From Sideroxydans sp. (GTDB lineage Bacteria; Pseudomonadota; Gammaproteobacteria; Burkholderiales; Gallionellaceae): DNA of 64,000 bases. Shown here piece after piece: positions 35,562 to 45,893 of this stretch. A model generated the notes under the pieces. That model searched no databases. It was not told the DNA's origin and saw nothing but the letters and a program-made list of their open reading frames with translations. Location of the stretch: NCBI GenBank assembly GCA_024636935.1, contig JAGXGC010000036.1, positions 35,160 through 99,159 on the forward strand, written 5' to 3'. A program made the translations under genes and the position numbers. The stretch's first letter is position 1. Every line of letters begins with the position of its first letter.

Positions 35562-36161
35562 ATGAACATCCAAGCTAGGAAGCTGGCCCTCCGGCAACGT
35601 ATAATCGCCGCCCGCGAAAATCTGGCCGCGTCAGATCGGTTGCGCCTGAGTCAGACGATCCTCAGTTCGGTGAGTAGTTTGCCCGTGTACCAACAAGCCT
35701 CAACGGTTCTTGGTTATCTGAATTTCGGCGCGGAGCTGGATACAGAGCACTGGCTGGCGCAAGCACTGCGCGACGGTAAACGTGTATTACTGCCGCGCGT
35801 GAACAAGGCAAGCCAGCATCTGGATCTATATCAGGTGGAAGATTTACAGCAAGACGTGGCGGCCGGTTCGTGGGGCATACGCGAACCGCTGATTGAACGA
35901 TGTATAAAAGAAGAAGCACTGGGAACGATTGATTGCATATTGTTACCCGGTGTCGCGTTCACCCGAAACGGAGGACGCTTGGGGTATGGGGGCGGTTTCT
36001 ACGACAAACTGCTGGCGCGTATGCCGCATCGGCCTGCATTGGTCGCTGCTGCATTCGAGCTACAAGTCGTCGAAGACATCCCGCTGGAGGACACCGACCG
36101 TGCAGTGGGATGGTTGGTGACGGAAAACGAAATATTGCGTTGTAACCGAGAGAGAGAGTAA
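35562..36161 (+). CDS. ygfA: 5-formyltetrahydrofolate cyclo-ligase
   Basis: This 199-residue ATP-dependent enzyme converts 5-formyl-THF to 5,10-methenyl-THF. The nucleotide-binding RQRIIAARENL region, the folate pocket GYLNFGAELDTEHW, and the C-terminal LLPGVAFTRNGGRLGYGGGFYDKLL are all conserved. Its stop lies four bases before aceE, so it may be the first gene of the aceEF transcript. The 150-base upstream region is structured. In many proteobacteria 6S RNA lies just upstream of this gene, but I could not recognise it here. Confidence 0.93.
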   Translation: MNIQARKLALRQRIIAARENLAASDRLRLSQTILSSVSSLPVYQQASTVLGYLNFGAELDTEHWLAQALRDGKRVLLPRVNKASQHLDLYQVEDLQQDVAAGSWGIREPLIERCIKEEALGTIDCILLPGVAFTRNGGRLGYGGGFYDKLLARMPHRPALVAAAFELQVVEDIPLEDTDRAVGWLVTENEILRCNRERE

Positions 36162-36164
36162 GCG

Positions 36165-38819
36165 ATGGCGACACAGATACCCGATCATGATCCGCAGGAA
36201 ACCCAAGAATGGCTGGAATCGCTCCAGTCCGTACTGGAAAAAGAAGGTGCACAACGCGCCCACTTCCTGCTTGACCAACTGATTAACCATGCACGACTGG
36301 CCGGCGACGATATGCCGATCAGCGCCACCACGCCTTACGTCAACACCATCAAGTTGGATAAGGAAGAGCGTTCAAGTGGCAACCATGAATTGGAACACCG
36401 CATCCGCGCGCTGACGCGCTGGAACGCCATGGCGATCATCCTAAATGCCAACAAAGAATCTTCCGAGTTGGGCGGCCACATCGCCAGCTTCGCTTCGGCA
36501 GCCACCCTGTATGACGTCGGCTTCAACCATTTCTTCCGCGGCCACACCAAGGATCAAGGCGGCGATTTGGTGTATTTCCAAGGTCACTGTTCGCCCGGCA
36601 TCTATGCGCGCGCCTTCCTCGAAGGTCGCCTGTCTGAAGAACAATTGCGCAAGTTCCGCCAGGAAGTGGACGGCGACGGGCTGTCTTCTTACCCGCACCC
36701 ATGGTTGATGCCGAGCTTCTGGCAGTTCCCCACGGTATCGATGGGCCTCGGCCCGCTGATGGCGATTTATCAAGCGCGTTTCATGCGCTACCTGCAACAC
36801 CGCAATCTGTCGCAGACCAACGGCCGCAAGGTATGGGCTTTCCTCGGCGACGGCGAGACAGACGAGCCGGAATCGCTGGGTGCGATCTCTATGGCCGGCC
36901 GCGAAGGCCTGGACAACCTGATCTTTGTGGTCAACTGCAACCTGCAACGTCTGGATGGTCCGGTACGCGGCAACGGCAAGATCATTCAGGAACTGGAAGG
37001 CGTGTTCCGTGGCGCAGGCTGGAACGTGATCAAAGTGGTATGGGGTCGCTGGTGGGATCGTCTGTTGGCCAAGGACAAGAGTGGCCTGCTGGAAAAACGC
37101 ATGATGGAAGTGGTGGACGGTGAATACCAGACCTACAAATCCAAAGATGGCGCTTATGTGCGCGAGCATTTCTTCGGCAAGTATCCAGAGTTGCTGGAGC
37201 TGGTGGCCGACATGTCCGACGACGAGATCTGGCACCTGAACCGCGGCGGTCATGATCCGTTCAAAGTATTCGCAGCCTATTCCGCAGCCACCAAGCACAA
37301 GGGCCAGCCCACTGTGATCTTGGCCAAGACCGTCAAAGGTTACGGCATGGGCTCCTCGGGCGAAGCGCAGAACCCGACCCACCAGCAGAAGAAGATGGAC
37401 GGTGGCTCACTGCGTAACTTCCGCGATCGCTTCAATATTCCAGTGAGCGACGAAGACCTGCCTAACCTGCCCTTCGTGCGCCCCGCGCCCGACAGCCAGG
37501 AAGCCAAGTACCTCAAGGAACGCGGCGCAAAGATGGGCAACATCCCAGCTCGCGAGCCTTTGGCACATCCGCTCAACATTCCGACACTAGACGCTTTCGA
37601 TGCATTGCTGAAATCCAGCGAAGAGCGTGAGTTCTCCACCACCATGGCCTTCGTGCGTATGCTCGGCATGCTGGTGAAAGACAAGGCTATCGGCAAGCAG
37701 ATCGTCCCTATCGTGCCGGACGAGTCGCGCACCTTCGGTATGGAAGGCATGTTCCGTCAACTGGGTATCTTCTCGCAGGTGGGCCAGTTGTACACACCGC
37801 AAGATGCCGACCAGTTGATGTTCTATAAAGAATCGGCGAGCGGTCAGATCCTGCAAGAAGGCATCAACGAAGCGGGCGGCATGGCCGACTGGATCGCGGC
37901 TGCCACCGCTTACGCCAACCACGGCGTGGCGATGATTCCGTTCTACATCTATTACTCGATGTTCGGCTTCCAGCGTATCGGCGATCTGGCCTATGCAGCG
38001 GGCGACCTACGCGCGCGCGGCTTCTTGGTCGGCGGCACTGCCGGTCGCACCACGCTGAACGGCGAAGGTCTGCAACATCAAGACGGCCACAGCCATCTGA
38101 TGGCAGCGACCATCCCCAACTGTGTGTCCTACGACCCGACCTTCGCCTATGAACTGGCGGTGATCGTGCAGGACGGTATGCGTCGCATGTATCAGGAACA
38201 GGAAGATGTGTTCTATTACCTCACGGTGATGAACGAGAACTACACCCATCCGGCTATGCCGAAGGGCGCCGAGCAAGGCATCCTCAAGGGTATGTATAAG
38301 TTCAGCAGCACCAAGGCGAAGTCCAAATCCAAAGTGCAATTGCTGGGTAGCGGCACCATCTTGCGTGAAGTCATTGCAGCGGCGGAATTGCTGGCCAAGG
38401 ATTTCGAGATCTCGTCCGACGTGTGGAGCGTGACCAGTTTCAACGAACTGCGCCGCGAAGGTATCGACTGCGAACGCTGGAACACCTTGCATCCGGAAGC
38501 CAAGGCACGCGCTAGCTACGTGGAGCAATGTCTGGATGCGAAGACACCTGTCATTGCCGCAACCGACTACATCCGTTCCTATTCCGACCAGATCCGTCCC
38601 TTTGTGAAAGCGAGTTACAAGACTTTGGGCACAGACGGTTTCGGACGTTCCGACACGCGCAAGAAACTGCGTCATTTCTTCGAGGTGGACCGCTATTACA
38701 TCGCTGTTGCTGCTTTGAAGGCTTTGGCCGACGAAGGCAGTATCGAAGCGACTGTAGTCAGCAAAGCGATCAAGCAATATCAGATCGACGCTGACAAGCC
38801 GAATCCAACCACGGTGTAA
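36165..38819 (+). CDS. aceE: Pyruvate dehydrogenase E1, homodimeric type
   Basis: This 884-residue thiamine-diphosphate enzyme decarboxylates pyruvate and acetylates the E2 lipoyl group. Landmarks are the ThDP fold [16 protein letters not shown]...[19 protein letters not shown], the phosphate-binding VKGYGMG, and the C-terminal domains with [13 protein letters not shown] and [16 protein letters not shown]. Length is close to E. coli AceE (887). It starts the aceE-aceF pair; no pdhR regulator is adjacent. Confidence 0.97.
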   Translation: MATQIPDHDPQETQEWLESLQSVLEKEGAQRAHFLLDQLINHARLAGDDMPISATTPYVNTIKLDKEERSSGNHELEHRIRALTRWNAMAIILNANKESSELGGHIASFASAATLYDVGFNHFFRGHTKDQGGDLVYFQGHCSPGIYARAFLEGRLSEEQLRKFRQEVDGDGLSSYPHPWLMPSFWQFPTVSMGLGPLMAIYQARFMRYLQHRNLSQTNGRKVWAFLGDGETDEPESLGAISMAGREGLDNLIFVVNCNLQRLDGPVRGNGKIIQELEGVFRGAGWNVIKVVWGRWWDRLLAKDKSGLLEKRMMEVVDGEYQTYKSKDGAYVREHFFGKYPELLELVADMSDDEIWHLNRGGHDPFKVFAAYSAATKHKGQPTVILAKTVKGYGMGSSGEAQNPTHQQKKMDGGSLRNFRDRFNIPVSDEDLPNLPFVRPAPDSQEAKYLKERGAKMGNIPAREPLAHPLNIPTLDAFDALLKSSEEREFSTTMAFVRMLGMLVKDKAIGKQIVPIVPDESRTFGMEGMFRQLGIFSQVGQLYTPQDADQLMFYKESASGQILQEGINEAGGMADWIAAATAYANHGVAMIPFYIYYSMFGFQRIGDLAYAAGDLRARGFLVGGTAGRTTLNGEGLQHQDGHSHLMAATIPNCVSYDPTFAYELAVIVQDGMRRMYQEQEDVFYYLTVMNENYTHPAMPKGAEQGILKGMYKFSSTKAKSKSKVQLLGSGTILREVIAAAELLAKDFEISSDVWSVTSFNELRREGIDCERWNTLHPEAKARASYVEQCLDAKTPVIAATDYIRSYSDQIRPFVKASYKTLGTDGFGRSDTRKKLRHFFEVDRYYIAVAALKALADEGSIEATVVSKAIKQYQIDADKPNPTTV

Positions 38820-38833
38820 TCGAGGAGAACGAC

Positions 38834-40117
38834 GTGGCAGAAATCAAGAACGTAATAGTCCCGGACATCGGTGGATTCAAAGGTGTCGAAGTCATTGAAG
38901 TAGGTGTGAAGGCCGGCGAGCAAGTCACTGCCGAACAGACGCTGATCACATTGGAGACCGACAAGGCCACCATGGATGTGCCAGCGCCATTCGATGGCGT
39001 GCTAAAAGAACTCAAGGTCAAGGTCGGCGACAAGGTATCGGAAGGCGATCTGATCGCGCTGATCGAAGCCGCTGCTGGTGCAGCGCCAGCTGCTGCCCCG
39101 TCCGCGCCTGCACCACAGGCAGCCCCTGTTGCGGCAGCGCCCGCAGCGAAACCTGCGCCCGTCGCAGCACCTGTAGCTGCTGCAGCGCCTGCTGCCGTTT
39201 CTGGCGGCGGCAATGCACACGCCAGCCCCTCCATCCGTCGCTTCGCACGCGAACTCGGTGTCGACCTGACACAGGTGAAGGGCAGCGCGGACAAAGGTCG
39301 CATCACCAAAGACGACGTGCAGAACTTCGTCAAACAATCGCTGGCCGGCGGCGGTGCAAGCACTGGTGGTGGCGCTCTGCCCGGCTTACTGCCATGGCCG
39401 GATGTAGATTTCGCCAAGTTCGGCGAAGTCGAATCCAAGCCGCTGTCGCGCATCAAGAAGATCTCCGGCGCCAACCTGCACCGCAACTGGGTGATGATCC
39501 CGCACGTCACGCAATTCGAAGATGCCGATACCAGCGAGCTGGAAGCATTCCGCAAGCAGCTCAATGAAGAGTACGCCAAGCAAGGCATCAAGATCACACC
39601 GCTGGCCTTCATGCTGAAGGCGGTCGCCGTGACCCTGAAACACTTCCCGGATTTCAACGCTTCGCTGGATGCGAGCGGCGAGAATCTGGTGCTGAAGAAA
39701 TACATCCACATCGGTGTGGCAGTGGATACGCCGGACGGCTTGATGGTGCCGGTGATCCGCGACGTGGATCAAAAAGGCATCGTGCAACTGGCGCAGGAAC
39801 TGATGGCAGTCAGCGCCCGTGCACGTGACAAGAAGATCACGGCTGCCGACATGCAAGGTGGCTGCTTCACCATCTCCAGCTTGGGCGGTATCGGCGGCAC
39901 TTCGTTCACGCCGATCATCAACGCACCGGAAGTGGCTATCTTGGGTGTGTCGCGCTCCAGCATGAAACCGGTGTGGAAAGACGGCGAATTCGTGCCGCGT
40001 CTGATGTTGCCGCTGTCGTTGTCCTACGATCACCGCGTGATCGACGGCGCAGCCGGTGCACGCTTCACCACTTACCTCGCTCACGTGCTGGCTGACGTGC
40101 GCCGACTTGCGGTCTAA
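38834..40117 (+). CDS. aceF: Pyruvate dehydrogenase E2 (dihydrolipoamide acetyltransferase)
   Basis: This 427-residue E2 has a single N-terminal lipoyl domain (residues 1-75; lipoyl Lys in [12 protein letters not shown]) and an Ala/Pro-rich flexible linker (about 78-122). A peripheral subunit-binding domain follows ([21 protein letters not shown]), then the catalytic acyltransferase domain ending in [18 protein letters not shown]. Many relatives carry two or three lipoyl domains; this has one. The start is GTG with GAGGAG upstream. The E3 gene lpd, often next in line, is absent; nadD follows after three bases. Confidence 0.96.
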   Translation: MAEIKNVIVPDIGGFKGVEVIEVGVKAGEQVTAEQTLITLETDKATMDVPAPFDGVLKELKVKVGDKVSEGDLIALIEAAAGAAPAAAPSAPAPQAAPVAAAPAAKPAPVAAPVAAAAPAAVSGGGNAHASPSIRRFARELGVDLTQVKGSADKGRITKDDVQNFVKQSLAGGGASTGGGALPGLLPWPDVDFAKFGEVESKPLSRIKKISGANLHRNWVMIPHVTQFEDADTSELEAFRKQLNEEYAKQGIKITPLAFMLKAVAVTLKHFPDFNASLDASGENLVLKKYIHIGVAVDTPDGLMVPVIRDVDQKGIVQLAQELMAVSARARDKKITAADMQGGCFTISSLGGIGGTSFTPIINAPEVAILGVSRSSMKPVWKDGEFVPRLMLPLSLSYDHRVIDGAAGARFTTYLAHVLADVRRLAV

Positions 40118-40120
40118 GTA

Positions 40121-40774
40121 ATGACGCAGCCCATCGGCATCCTCGGCGGTACGTTCGATCCCATTCATCATGGGCATCTGCGTATCGCTCAGGAAGCGTT
40201 GGAGCAATGCGGTATGTCACAAGTACGCTTCATGCCCAGCGGCACACCGCCGCATCGCCCTGCACCTCTGGCACCCGCCAAGGTGCGCTGGGAGATGGTG
40301 CGACTGGCGGTGAACGGCCACCCCGACTTCATGGTCGATGTGCGCGAAGTGTTCCGTAGCGATCCCTGCTACACGGTCGATTCGCTCACCGCGCTGCGTG
40401 CGGAACTGGGTATGCAACAACCGCTGTGCCTCATCCTCGGCGGCGATGCTTTCCTGCAACTGCACACCTGGCATGAATGGCAGCAGCTGTTCGCGCTGGC
40501 GCACATCGTGGTGTTGCAACGCGCGGGCGGTTTGCCGTTGGGCAATGCGATGGCCAAAGCTGATGAAGCATTACAAACCGAATACCGCGCCCGCCTTGCC
40601 CCTGGCGCGCAAGCACTACACGAAACACCTGCCGGCGCGATCTTTGTCGCCGACATGCCCGCACTGGAGATATCCTCCACCGACATCCGCCGCCGTTGTA
40701 CAGACGGCAAAAGCATCCGCTATCTGGTGCCGGATACAGTCGCCCACCATATTCAAACTAATCAGACCTACTAA
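40121..40774 (+). CDS. nadD: Nicotinate-nucleotide adenylyltransferase
   Basis: This 217-residue enzyme makes nicotinate adenine dinucleotide from NaMN and ATP in NAD synthesis. The nucleotidyltransferase motif GGTFDPIHHGHLRIAQEA is at the N-terminus, with VRFMPSGTPPHRP, LILGGDAFLQLHTWHEW and the ISSTDIRRR C-terminal signature. It is encoded three bases after aceF and two before rsfS, in the conserved nadD-rsfS-rlmH order. Confidence 0.95.
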   Translation: MTQPIGILGGTFDPIHHGHLRIAQEALEQCGMSQVRFMPSGTPPHRPAPLAPAKVRWEMVRLAVNGHPDFMVDVREVFRSDPCYTVDSLTALRAELGMQQPLCLILGGDAFLQLHTWHEWQQLFALAHIVVLQRAGGLPLGNAMAKADEALQTEYRARLAPGAQALHETPAGAIFVADMPALEISSTDIRRRCTDGKSIRYLVPDTVAHHIQTNQTY

Positions 40775-40775
40775 A

Positions 40776-41129
40776 ATGCTGAACGTAAAAGACAAGACCG
40801 CTGCTGTTGTGGCGGCACTGGAAGACATCAAAGCGGTGGATATCGATGTCATCGATACCCGCAAGTTCAACTCGCTGTTCGAATCGATGGTGATCGCCAG
40901 CGCACAATCCACACGCCAGACCAAAGCGTTGGCTGACCATGTGTCAAAGAAACTGAAAGAGATCGGCGAAGAAGTGGTCGGTATCGAAGGTGGAGACAGC
41001 GGCGAATGGGTACTGGTCGATCTGGGCGATGTCATCGTCCACATCATGCAGCCCGCCGTACGCGCGTACTACAACCTTGAAGAACTCTGGGGCGTCCAAC
41101 CCAAGCTGCGCGCCCAAGCCGGCAAATGA
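40776..41129 (+). CDS. rsfS: Ribosome silencing factor RsfS
   Basis: This 117-residue protein binds L14 and blocks 30S-50S joining under nutrient stress. [34 protein letters not shown] and [31 protein letters not shown] are the family blocks. The ATG at 40776 follows the nadD stop immediately. A longer open frame upstream only shadows nadD. The stop overlaps the rlmH start (ATGA). Confidence 0.96.
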   Translation: MLNVKDKTAAVVAALEDIKAVDIDVIDTRKFNSLFESMVIASAQSTRQTKALADHVSKKLKEIGEEVVGIEGGDSGEWVLVDLGDVIVHIMQPAVRAYYNLEELWGVQPKLRAQAGK

Positions 41130-41596
41130 AACTGATGATCCTCGCGGTGGGCAACAAGATGCCCGCGTGGATCACCGAGGGTTTCAACGAATACGCCAAG
41201 CGCATGCCGCGCGAGGCGAGCATCTTGCTGGTCGAGATCAAGCCCGAGCCGCGCACTACCGGCAAGACTACAGTACAGATCATGGAAGCCGAGGCGCAAC
41301 GCATCTTGGCCGCTTTGCCTGCTTCGGCACATTGCATCGCACTCGACGAGCATGGTGCGACACCCACTACCAAACAATTGGCGCAGCAGTTGAAAGACTG
41401 GATGCAACAGGGCGGCGATGTCGCTTTCATCATCGGCGGTGCCGACGGCCTGCATGAATCGGTCAAACAACGCGCGCGACAACTGATGGCACTCTCCGCC
41501 TTCACCCTGCCGCATGGCATGGTGCGTGTTCTGCTAGCGGAGCAGCTTTATCGCGCGCACTCGCTGATGCACAATCACCCCTATCACAGAGAATGA
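41126..41596 (+). CDS. rlmH: 23S rRNA (pseudouridine1915-N3)-methyltransferase
   Basis: This 156-residue SPOUT methyltransferase acts on the fully assembled 70S ribosome at helix 69. [33 protein letters not shown] and the SAM knot [16 protein letters not shown]...[17 protein letters not shown] match RlmH throughout, with the normal length of 155-157. The start overlaps rsfS by four bases. Confidence 0.97.
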   Translation: MKLMILAVGNKMPAWITEGFNEYAKRMPREASILLVEIKPEPRTTGKTTVQIMEAEAQRILAALPASAHCIALDEHGATPTTKQLAQQLKDWMQQGGDVAFIIGGADGLHESVKQRARQLMALSAFTLPHGMVRVLLAEQLYRAHSLMHNHPYHRE

Positions 41597-41609
41597 ATCC
41601 GAGTCAGCC

Positions 41610-42230
41610 ATGAGTACCAGCCTCTCACGTATCTATCTCGCCTCGCAAAGTCCGCGCCGCCGTGAACTGCTCAAGCAGATCGGCGTGCATTTTGATCCGC
41701 TGCTGCTGCGCAACGATTCGCGCCGCGAAGTGCGCGTGGACGAAACGCCGCATGAAGGAGAGCTGCCTGAAGACTATGTGCAGCGTATCTGCCGTGAGAA
41801 AGCCGAGGCCGGCTGGGAAGCACTACTGTTGCGCAAGCTGCGCACTTATCCGGTATTGGCGGCGGATACCACCGTTACCGTAAACAACAAAATCATCGGC
41901 AAGCCGGACAGCCACGAGCATGCTTTCAATATCCTGAGCGAGCTTTCCGGTACACAGCATCAGGTACTCACTGCTATTGCAGTCACTTTCGAAGGACGGC
42001 TGGAAATGCGGCTGTCTAAGACCACCATCACTTTCGCCGAACTGAATGAAGCACGCATCCGCCGCTACCTACTCAGCGGCGAAGCACACGACAAGGCTGG
42101 GGCCTACGGCATTCAAGGCGCAGCTGGGGCATTCGTGAAACATATCGACGGCAGCTATACCGGTGTGATGGGCCTGCCTTTGTGTGAAACAGTAGAACTG
42201 CTGCAATCTTTCGGAGTCTCCACCTCATGA
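41610..42230 (+). CDS. maf: Maf-family nucleotide pyrophosphatase
   Basis: This 206-residue Maf protein hydrolyses non-canonical or pyrimidine NTPs to NMPs; the Maf/YhdE branch prefers dTTP and UTP. LASQSPRRRELLKQIG, VLAADTTVTVNNKIIGKP and DKAGAYGIQGAAGAFVKHIDGSYTGVMGLPL are the signature blocks. The active-site Lys/Asp residues lie in AADTTV and IGKP. It overlaps the rng start by four bases, as in many maf-rng pairs. Confidence 0.93.
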   Translation: MSTSLSRIYLASQSPRRRELLKQIGVHFDPLLLRNDSRREVRVDETPHEGELPEDYVQRICREKAEAGWEALLLRKLRTYPVLAADTTVTVNNKIIGKPDSHEHAFNILSELSGTQHQVLTAIAVTFEGRLEMRLSKTTITFAELNEARIRRYLLSGEAHDKAGAYGIQGAAGAFVKHIDGSYTGVMGLPLCETVELLQSFGVSTS

Positions 42231-43681
42231 ACGAAGAGATACTGATCAACGTCACTCCGCAGGAAACGCGCGTTGCAGTGATGCAGCAAGGCATCGTGCA
42301 GGAACTCCACATCGAGCGCGGTAGCCAGCGCGGCCTAGTCGGCAATGTCTATGTCGGCAAGGTGAAGCGCGTGTTACCCGGCATGCAGTCCGCCTTCATC
42401 GACATTGGCCTAGAGCGCTCGGCCTTCCTGCATGTTGCCGACATCTGGGAGAACCGCATCAACGGCGACGCAGCCAAGCCTATCGAGAAAGTATTGTTCG
42501 AAGGGCAGAGTGTGCTGGTGCAGGTGATCAAGGATCCCATCGGCAGCAAAGGGGCACGCCTTTCCACGCAATTGAGCTTCGCCGGTCGACTGCTGGTCTA
42601 TCTGCCGCAGGAAGCACACATAGGCGTTTCACAGCGCATCGAGAACGAAGATGAGCGCGAGACCCTGCGCGCACGTCTGCAACAGTTGCTGCCCCCTGAT
42701 CATGGCGGTGGTTACATCATTCGCACCATGGCGGAAGGAACAACGGACGAAGAGATGCGCGCCGATGTGGCCTATCTGGATAAGTTGTGGAGTAAGTTAC
42801 AACAGCAGGCGAAGCAGCTGGGCGCCCCCTCCCTGCTATACAAGGAATTGGATATCAGCCTGCGCGTGCTGCGCGATTTTGTCGGCCCTGAGACCTCGCG
42901 CATGCTGGTGGACTCGCGCGACACACACCAACGTATGCAGGAATTCGCGACCGACTTCAGTAGCGCGGCACTGGGTAAATTAAGTCATTACATCGGCACC
43001 CGCCCCTTATTCGACCTGTACGGTATCGAGGATGAGATCGAGTCGGCGCTGTCCAAGCGCGTCAACCTCAAATCTGGCGGCTATCTGATCATCGACCAGA
43101 CCGAGGCGCTGACCACCATCGACGTGAACACCGGCGGCTTCGTCGGCGGCCGCAATTTCGACGACACCATCTTCAAAACCAATCTGGAAGCGGCGCAGGT
43201 TATCGCGCGCCAGCTGCGCCTGCGCAATCTGGGTGGCATCATCATTTGTGACTTCATCGACATGGATAGCCAGGAACATCGCGACGGCGTACTAGAGGAA
43301 TTCCGCAAGACACTGGCGCTGGATCGCACCCGCATCAATGTCAACGGCTTCTCTTCGCTCGGCTTGGTCGAAATGACCCGCAAACGCACGCGGGAAAGTT
43401 TGGCACACGTGCTTTGCGAACCTTGCCCGACCTGTCAGGGGCGTGGCGAGGTCAAGACTGCACAGACCGTTTGTTACCAGATACTGCGCGAGATACTGCG
43501 CGAAGCCCGCCAATTCAATGCGCGAGAATATCGCATCCTCGCTTCGCAGCAGGTGATCGACTTGTTTCTGGACGAAGAATCACAGAGCCTGGCCCAGCTA
43601 TCCGACTTTATCGGCAAGCCTGTCTCTTTGCAGGTGGAGAATCTATACAATCAAGAGCAATACGATGTCATCCTTATGTAG
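42227..43681 (+). CDS. rng: Ribonuclease G
   Basis: This 484-residue endoribonuclease of the RNase E/G family matures 16S rRNA 5' ends and decays mRNA. The embedded S1 domain (GNVYVGKVKRVLPGMQSAFIDIGLERSAFLHVAD), the catalytic metal-binding region (LIIDQTEALTTIDVNTGGFVG, IICDFIDMDS) and the Zn-link CEPCPTCQGRG are present. There is no RNase E-type C-terminal scaffold. It ends the nadD-rsfS-rlmH-maf-rng run, and an intrinsic terminator follows about 80 bases later. Confidence 0.97.
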   Translation: MNEEILINVTPQETRVAVMQQGIVQELHIERGSQRGLVGNVYVGKVKRVLPGMQSAFIDIGLERSAFLHVADIWENRINGDAAKPIEKVLFEGQSVLVQVIKDPIGSKGARLSTQLSFAGRLLVYLPQEAHIGVSQRIENEDERETLRARLQQLLPPDHGGGYIIRTMAEGTTDEEMRADVAYLDKLWSKLQQQAKQLGAPSLLYKELDISLRVLRDFVGPETSRMLVDSRDTHQRMQEFATDFSSAALGKLSHYIGTRPLFDLYGIEDEIESALSKRVNLKSGGYLIIDQTEALTTIDVNTGGFVGGRNFDDTIFKTNLEAAQVIARQLRLRNLGGIIICDFIDMDSQEHRDGVLEEFRKTLALDRTRINVNGFSSLGLVEMTRKRTRESLAHVLCEPCPTCQGRGEVKTAQTVCYQILREILREARQFNAREYRILASQQVIDLFLDEESQSLAQLSDFIGKPVSLQVENLYNQEQYDVILM

Positions 43682-43762
43682 AGGTCGCGCGTTATTGGCC
43701 AGCCTGCCGGGATTTTGTTTTGCAAAAGCCCGGAATCCAGGCAACAGCAACAGTGCGATTTC

Positions 43763-43788
43763 AAGCCGACGCAAGTCGGCTTTTTTTT
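43763..43788 (+). terminator. Terminator after rng
   Basis: AAGCCGAC (43763-43770) pairs with GTCGGCTT (43775-43782) around GCAA, with an eight-base T run. It is a classic rho-independent terminator. Confidence 0.93.
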
Positions 43789-43805
43789 ATGTGTATCATT
43801 CCAGC

Positions 43806-44795
43806 ATGTTCCATTCGCTCCAAAAAACTCTACTTCATTCGATATTCTTGTTGGCTGTGCTGTTTCTGCCCAGTAAAACACTGGCAGAGCTCAGCAATCC
43901 GCTCCCTGCGCTAGCCGATACCGGCATGCAACAAGCTGACGTCACACGAGAATACGTGTCGAAGCATTTTGTCCGACTGATGACAGGGCTGGACCGTTTC
44001 TTCGGCGACGAACGCGATTTTCAGGAAAACAATCGCAGCGTGTTCCAGCTGGACGTCAACGAGCAGATACAGGCCGGAGGACAGCGCGATACCACTCTTT
44101 CCGGCCGTATCAAACTGCACCTGCCTTCGACCGAGCATCGCCTGCACCTGCTACTGGAAAGTGACCCTGAGCAAAATAACGCAGGTGCCGGCACTGCCGG
44201 TGGCATCCAGAATCAAACGCAGCGTCTCGGACCATTCCGCGGGCCGGGTGAATACGGTTTGGCCCTGCGTGTGGAAGAAAGTAAGGACCAGATATGGCAC
44301 ACCAGCGCCGATTTCGGCTTGAAGCTTCGTGTGCCACTGGAACCCTTCGCCCGTACGCGCGCGAGTCTGGTCATTCCCTTGGGTGAATGGCGCATGAAGC
44401 CGGCACAATCACTGTACTGGTTCAGTAAGTCAGGCTTGGGCGAGACCACACAGCTAGACTTCGAGCGTCAACTGGCTCAGCAGACTCTGTTCCGTGCCAC
44501 CAGCAGTGTAAGTTGGCTGCATCTGCAGCAGCGCTTCGACTTACTTCAAGACTTCTCTATATTCCACATACTGGATGAGAAGCGCGCATTGCAGTACCAG
44601 CTCAGCCTGATCGGCGTGAGCAAGCCGCAGTCTCGATTGGACGATGCAGTATTGTCGGTGTTGTACCGGCGCCAATTGAACCGCGAATGGCTGTTCTTTG
44701 AATTCAATCCACAGTTGCACTTTCGACACACACAAAGTTACGACATGGACCCAGAACTCTGGCTACGTTTGCAGATATTGTTCGATGAAGAATAA
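43806..44795 (+). CDS. Secreted hypothetical protein, outer-membrane-like
   Basis: This 329-residue protein of no recognised family has a signal peptide from the ATG at 43806 (MFHSLQKTLL, hydrophobic core to about residue 24, cleavage after TLA). The mature part alternates charged and hydrophobic residues in short strands with frequent aromatic residues near the end (FEFNPQLHFRHTQSYDMDPELWLRLQILF). This would suit an outer-membrane beta-barrel or a lipid-contacting periplasmic protein, but I cannot confirm it. An N-terminal extension from 43665 crosses the rng terminator and is rejected. It is followed by a tiny frame and a carbonic anhydrase. Confidence 0.7.
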   Translation: MFHSLQKTLLHSIFLLAVLFLPSKTLAELSNPLPALADTGMQQADVTREYVSKHFVRLMTGLDRFFGDERDFQENNRSVFQLDVNEQIQAGGQRDTTLSGRIKLHLPSTEHRLHLLLESDPEQNNAGAGTAGGIQNQTQRLGPFRGPGEYGLALRVEESKDQIWHTSADFGLKLRVPLEPFARTRASLVIPLGEWRMKPAQSLYWFSKSGLGETTQLDFERQLAQQTLFRATSSVSWLHLQQRFDLLQDFSIFHILDEKRALQYQLSLIGVSKPQSRLDDAVLSVLYRRQLNREWLFFEFNPQLHFRHTQSYDMDPELWLRLQILFDEE

Positions 44796-44802
44796 GGGAG
44801 AT

Positions 44803-44886
44803 ATGCCTCGCTTTTCACTACTTTGTCTAACTGCATTGCCGCTTATTCTTCAGCCTCAAATACAAGTACAGGTGCACTATGCTTAA
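44803..44886 (+). CDS. Possible 27-residue peptide overlapping the carbonic anhydrase start
   Basis: The short frame MPRFSLLCLTALPLILQPQI plus seven residues starts just after AGGGAG and ends with a stop that overlaps the carbonic anhydrase ATG by eight bases. Its hydrophobic core resembles a small membrane or leader peptide. It could couple translation of the carbonic anhydrase, or it could be a chance frame. The Shine-Dalgarno spacing is very short, which weakens the case. Confidence 0.3.
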   Translation: MPRFSLLCLTALPLILQPQIQVQVHYA

Positions 44887-45598
44887 GCAACTTCCCATCC
44901 TGCTGTTTGCCTTGGCGATCAGCCTCACCCAGCCCGCATATGCCCAGCCGGCGCCTGAACATGCAAAAGCAGAAGCAAGTGCCGTCAGCGCCTTCCTAAA
45001 TGATCTATCTGCCAACAACGGGATCTACATGTCCGCTAGGCGCATCGAATTCTTCTCCGATCTTGCCAAAGGACAACGACCTTTCGCCACCGTCGTCAGT
45101 TGCTCTGATTCGCGCGTCCACAGCAATATGTTTTCCCGCGCACCGGAGGGACAGTTGTTCATGATCCGCAACATCGGCAACCAACTTACGACGGCTGAAG
45201 GCTCGGTGGAGTACGGCGTGCATCATCTGCACTCACCGGTACTGATGTTCATAGGACATTCACGTTGCGGCGCCATCGCGGCGGTCAGCGGCAATTATTC
45301 AAAAGAGTCTGAAGCCATCAAACGCGAACTGGACACCATCAATATCTCGTCCAACCTAAACAATATGGATGGCGTGCAAGCCAACGTGCATAACCAGGTC
45401 AGTGCCGCCATGATCAAATTCGCCGATGAGATACGCAAAGGCGAATTAGTGGTGATCGGTGCAGTGATGGATTTTGCGGACGATATTCACAGTGGTGCGG
45501 GGAAGCTGCACATCATCAACGTGAATGGCGAAAGTGATCGCAATAAACTGGGGAATGTGAAAGCGCTACTATCAGAAAAGCGCCTGCGCGCTCATTGA
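44879..45598 (+). CDS. Periplasmic beta-carbonic anhydrase
   Basis: This 239-residue protein has a signal peptide (MLKQLPILLFALAISL, cleavage after YAQ at about residue 23) followed by a beta-class carbonic anhydrase. The Zn ligands are C75 (SCSDSRV, with the D77/R79 dyad), H127 and C130 (GHSRCGAI). The enzyme interconverts CO2 and bicarbonate. Secretion places it in the periplasm, where it could supply or trap inorganic carbon for transport. It is encoded downstream of an outer-membrane-like gene; co-transcription is likely from spacing. Confidence 0.92.
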   Translation: MLKQLPILLFALAISLTQPAYAQPAPEHAKAEASAVSAFLNDLSANNGIYMSARRIEFFSDLAKGQRPFATVVSCSDSRVHSNMFSRAPEGQLFMIRNIGNQLTTAEGSVEYGVHHLHSPVLMFIGHSRCGAIAAVSGNYSKESEAIKRELDTINISSNLNNMDGVQANVHNQVSAAMIKFADEIRKGELVVIGAVMDFADDIHSGAGKLHIINVNGESDRNKLGNVKALLSEKRLRAH

Positions 45599-45605
45599 TG
45601 GCTGA

Positions 45606-45893
45606 TCAGGATTTCAGGAGATTTTCTGGATCTACGCTACTGACGGTGATAGCAACCACCTTGTGACGCGACTGTGCGCCTTGCTTGAGTTCCACCTGTC
45701 TTTGCGTTACCCCGAATATCTCGGCGATGAATTTGCACAAAGCCGCATTGGCACGTCCTTCTATGGGCGGCGCTGCAAGACGTATCTTCAGTGCCTCGCC
45801 ATGCAGACCAGCCACTTCGCTACGCTTGGCACCGGGCTGCACGTGCAGGGTCAATATAAGCACATCGCCGTTACGGCGATACCACTCACTCAC
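45606..45893 (-). CDS. yggU: DUF167 family protein YggU
   Basis: This 95-residue protein has the DUF167 fold motif LTLHVQPGAKRSEVAGLHGEALKIRLAAPPIEGRANAALCKFIAEIFGV. Its function is unknown. The start is GTG at 45891-45893, overlapping the yggT stop by four bases (GTGA); the longer open frame upstream runs inside yggT. It is the last gene of the yggS-proC-yggT-yggU set. Confidence 0.88.
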   Translation of the reverse strand: MSEWYRRNGDVLILTLHVQPGAKRSEVAGLHGEALKIRLAAPPIEGRANAALCKFIAEIFGVTQRQVELKQGAQSRHKVVAITVSSVDPENLLKS

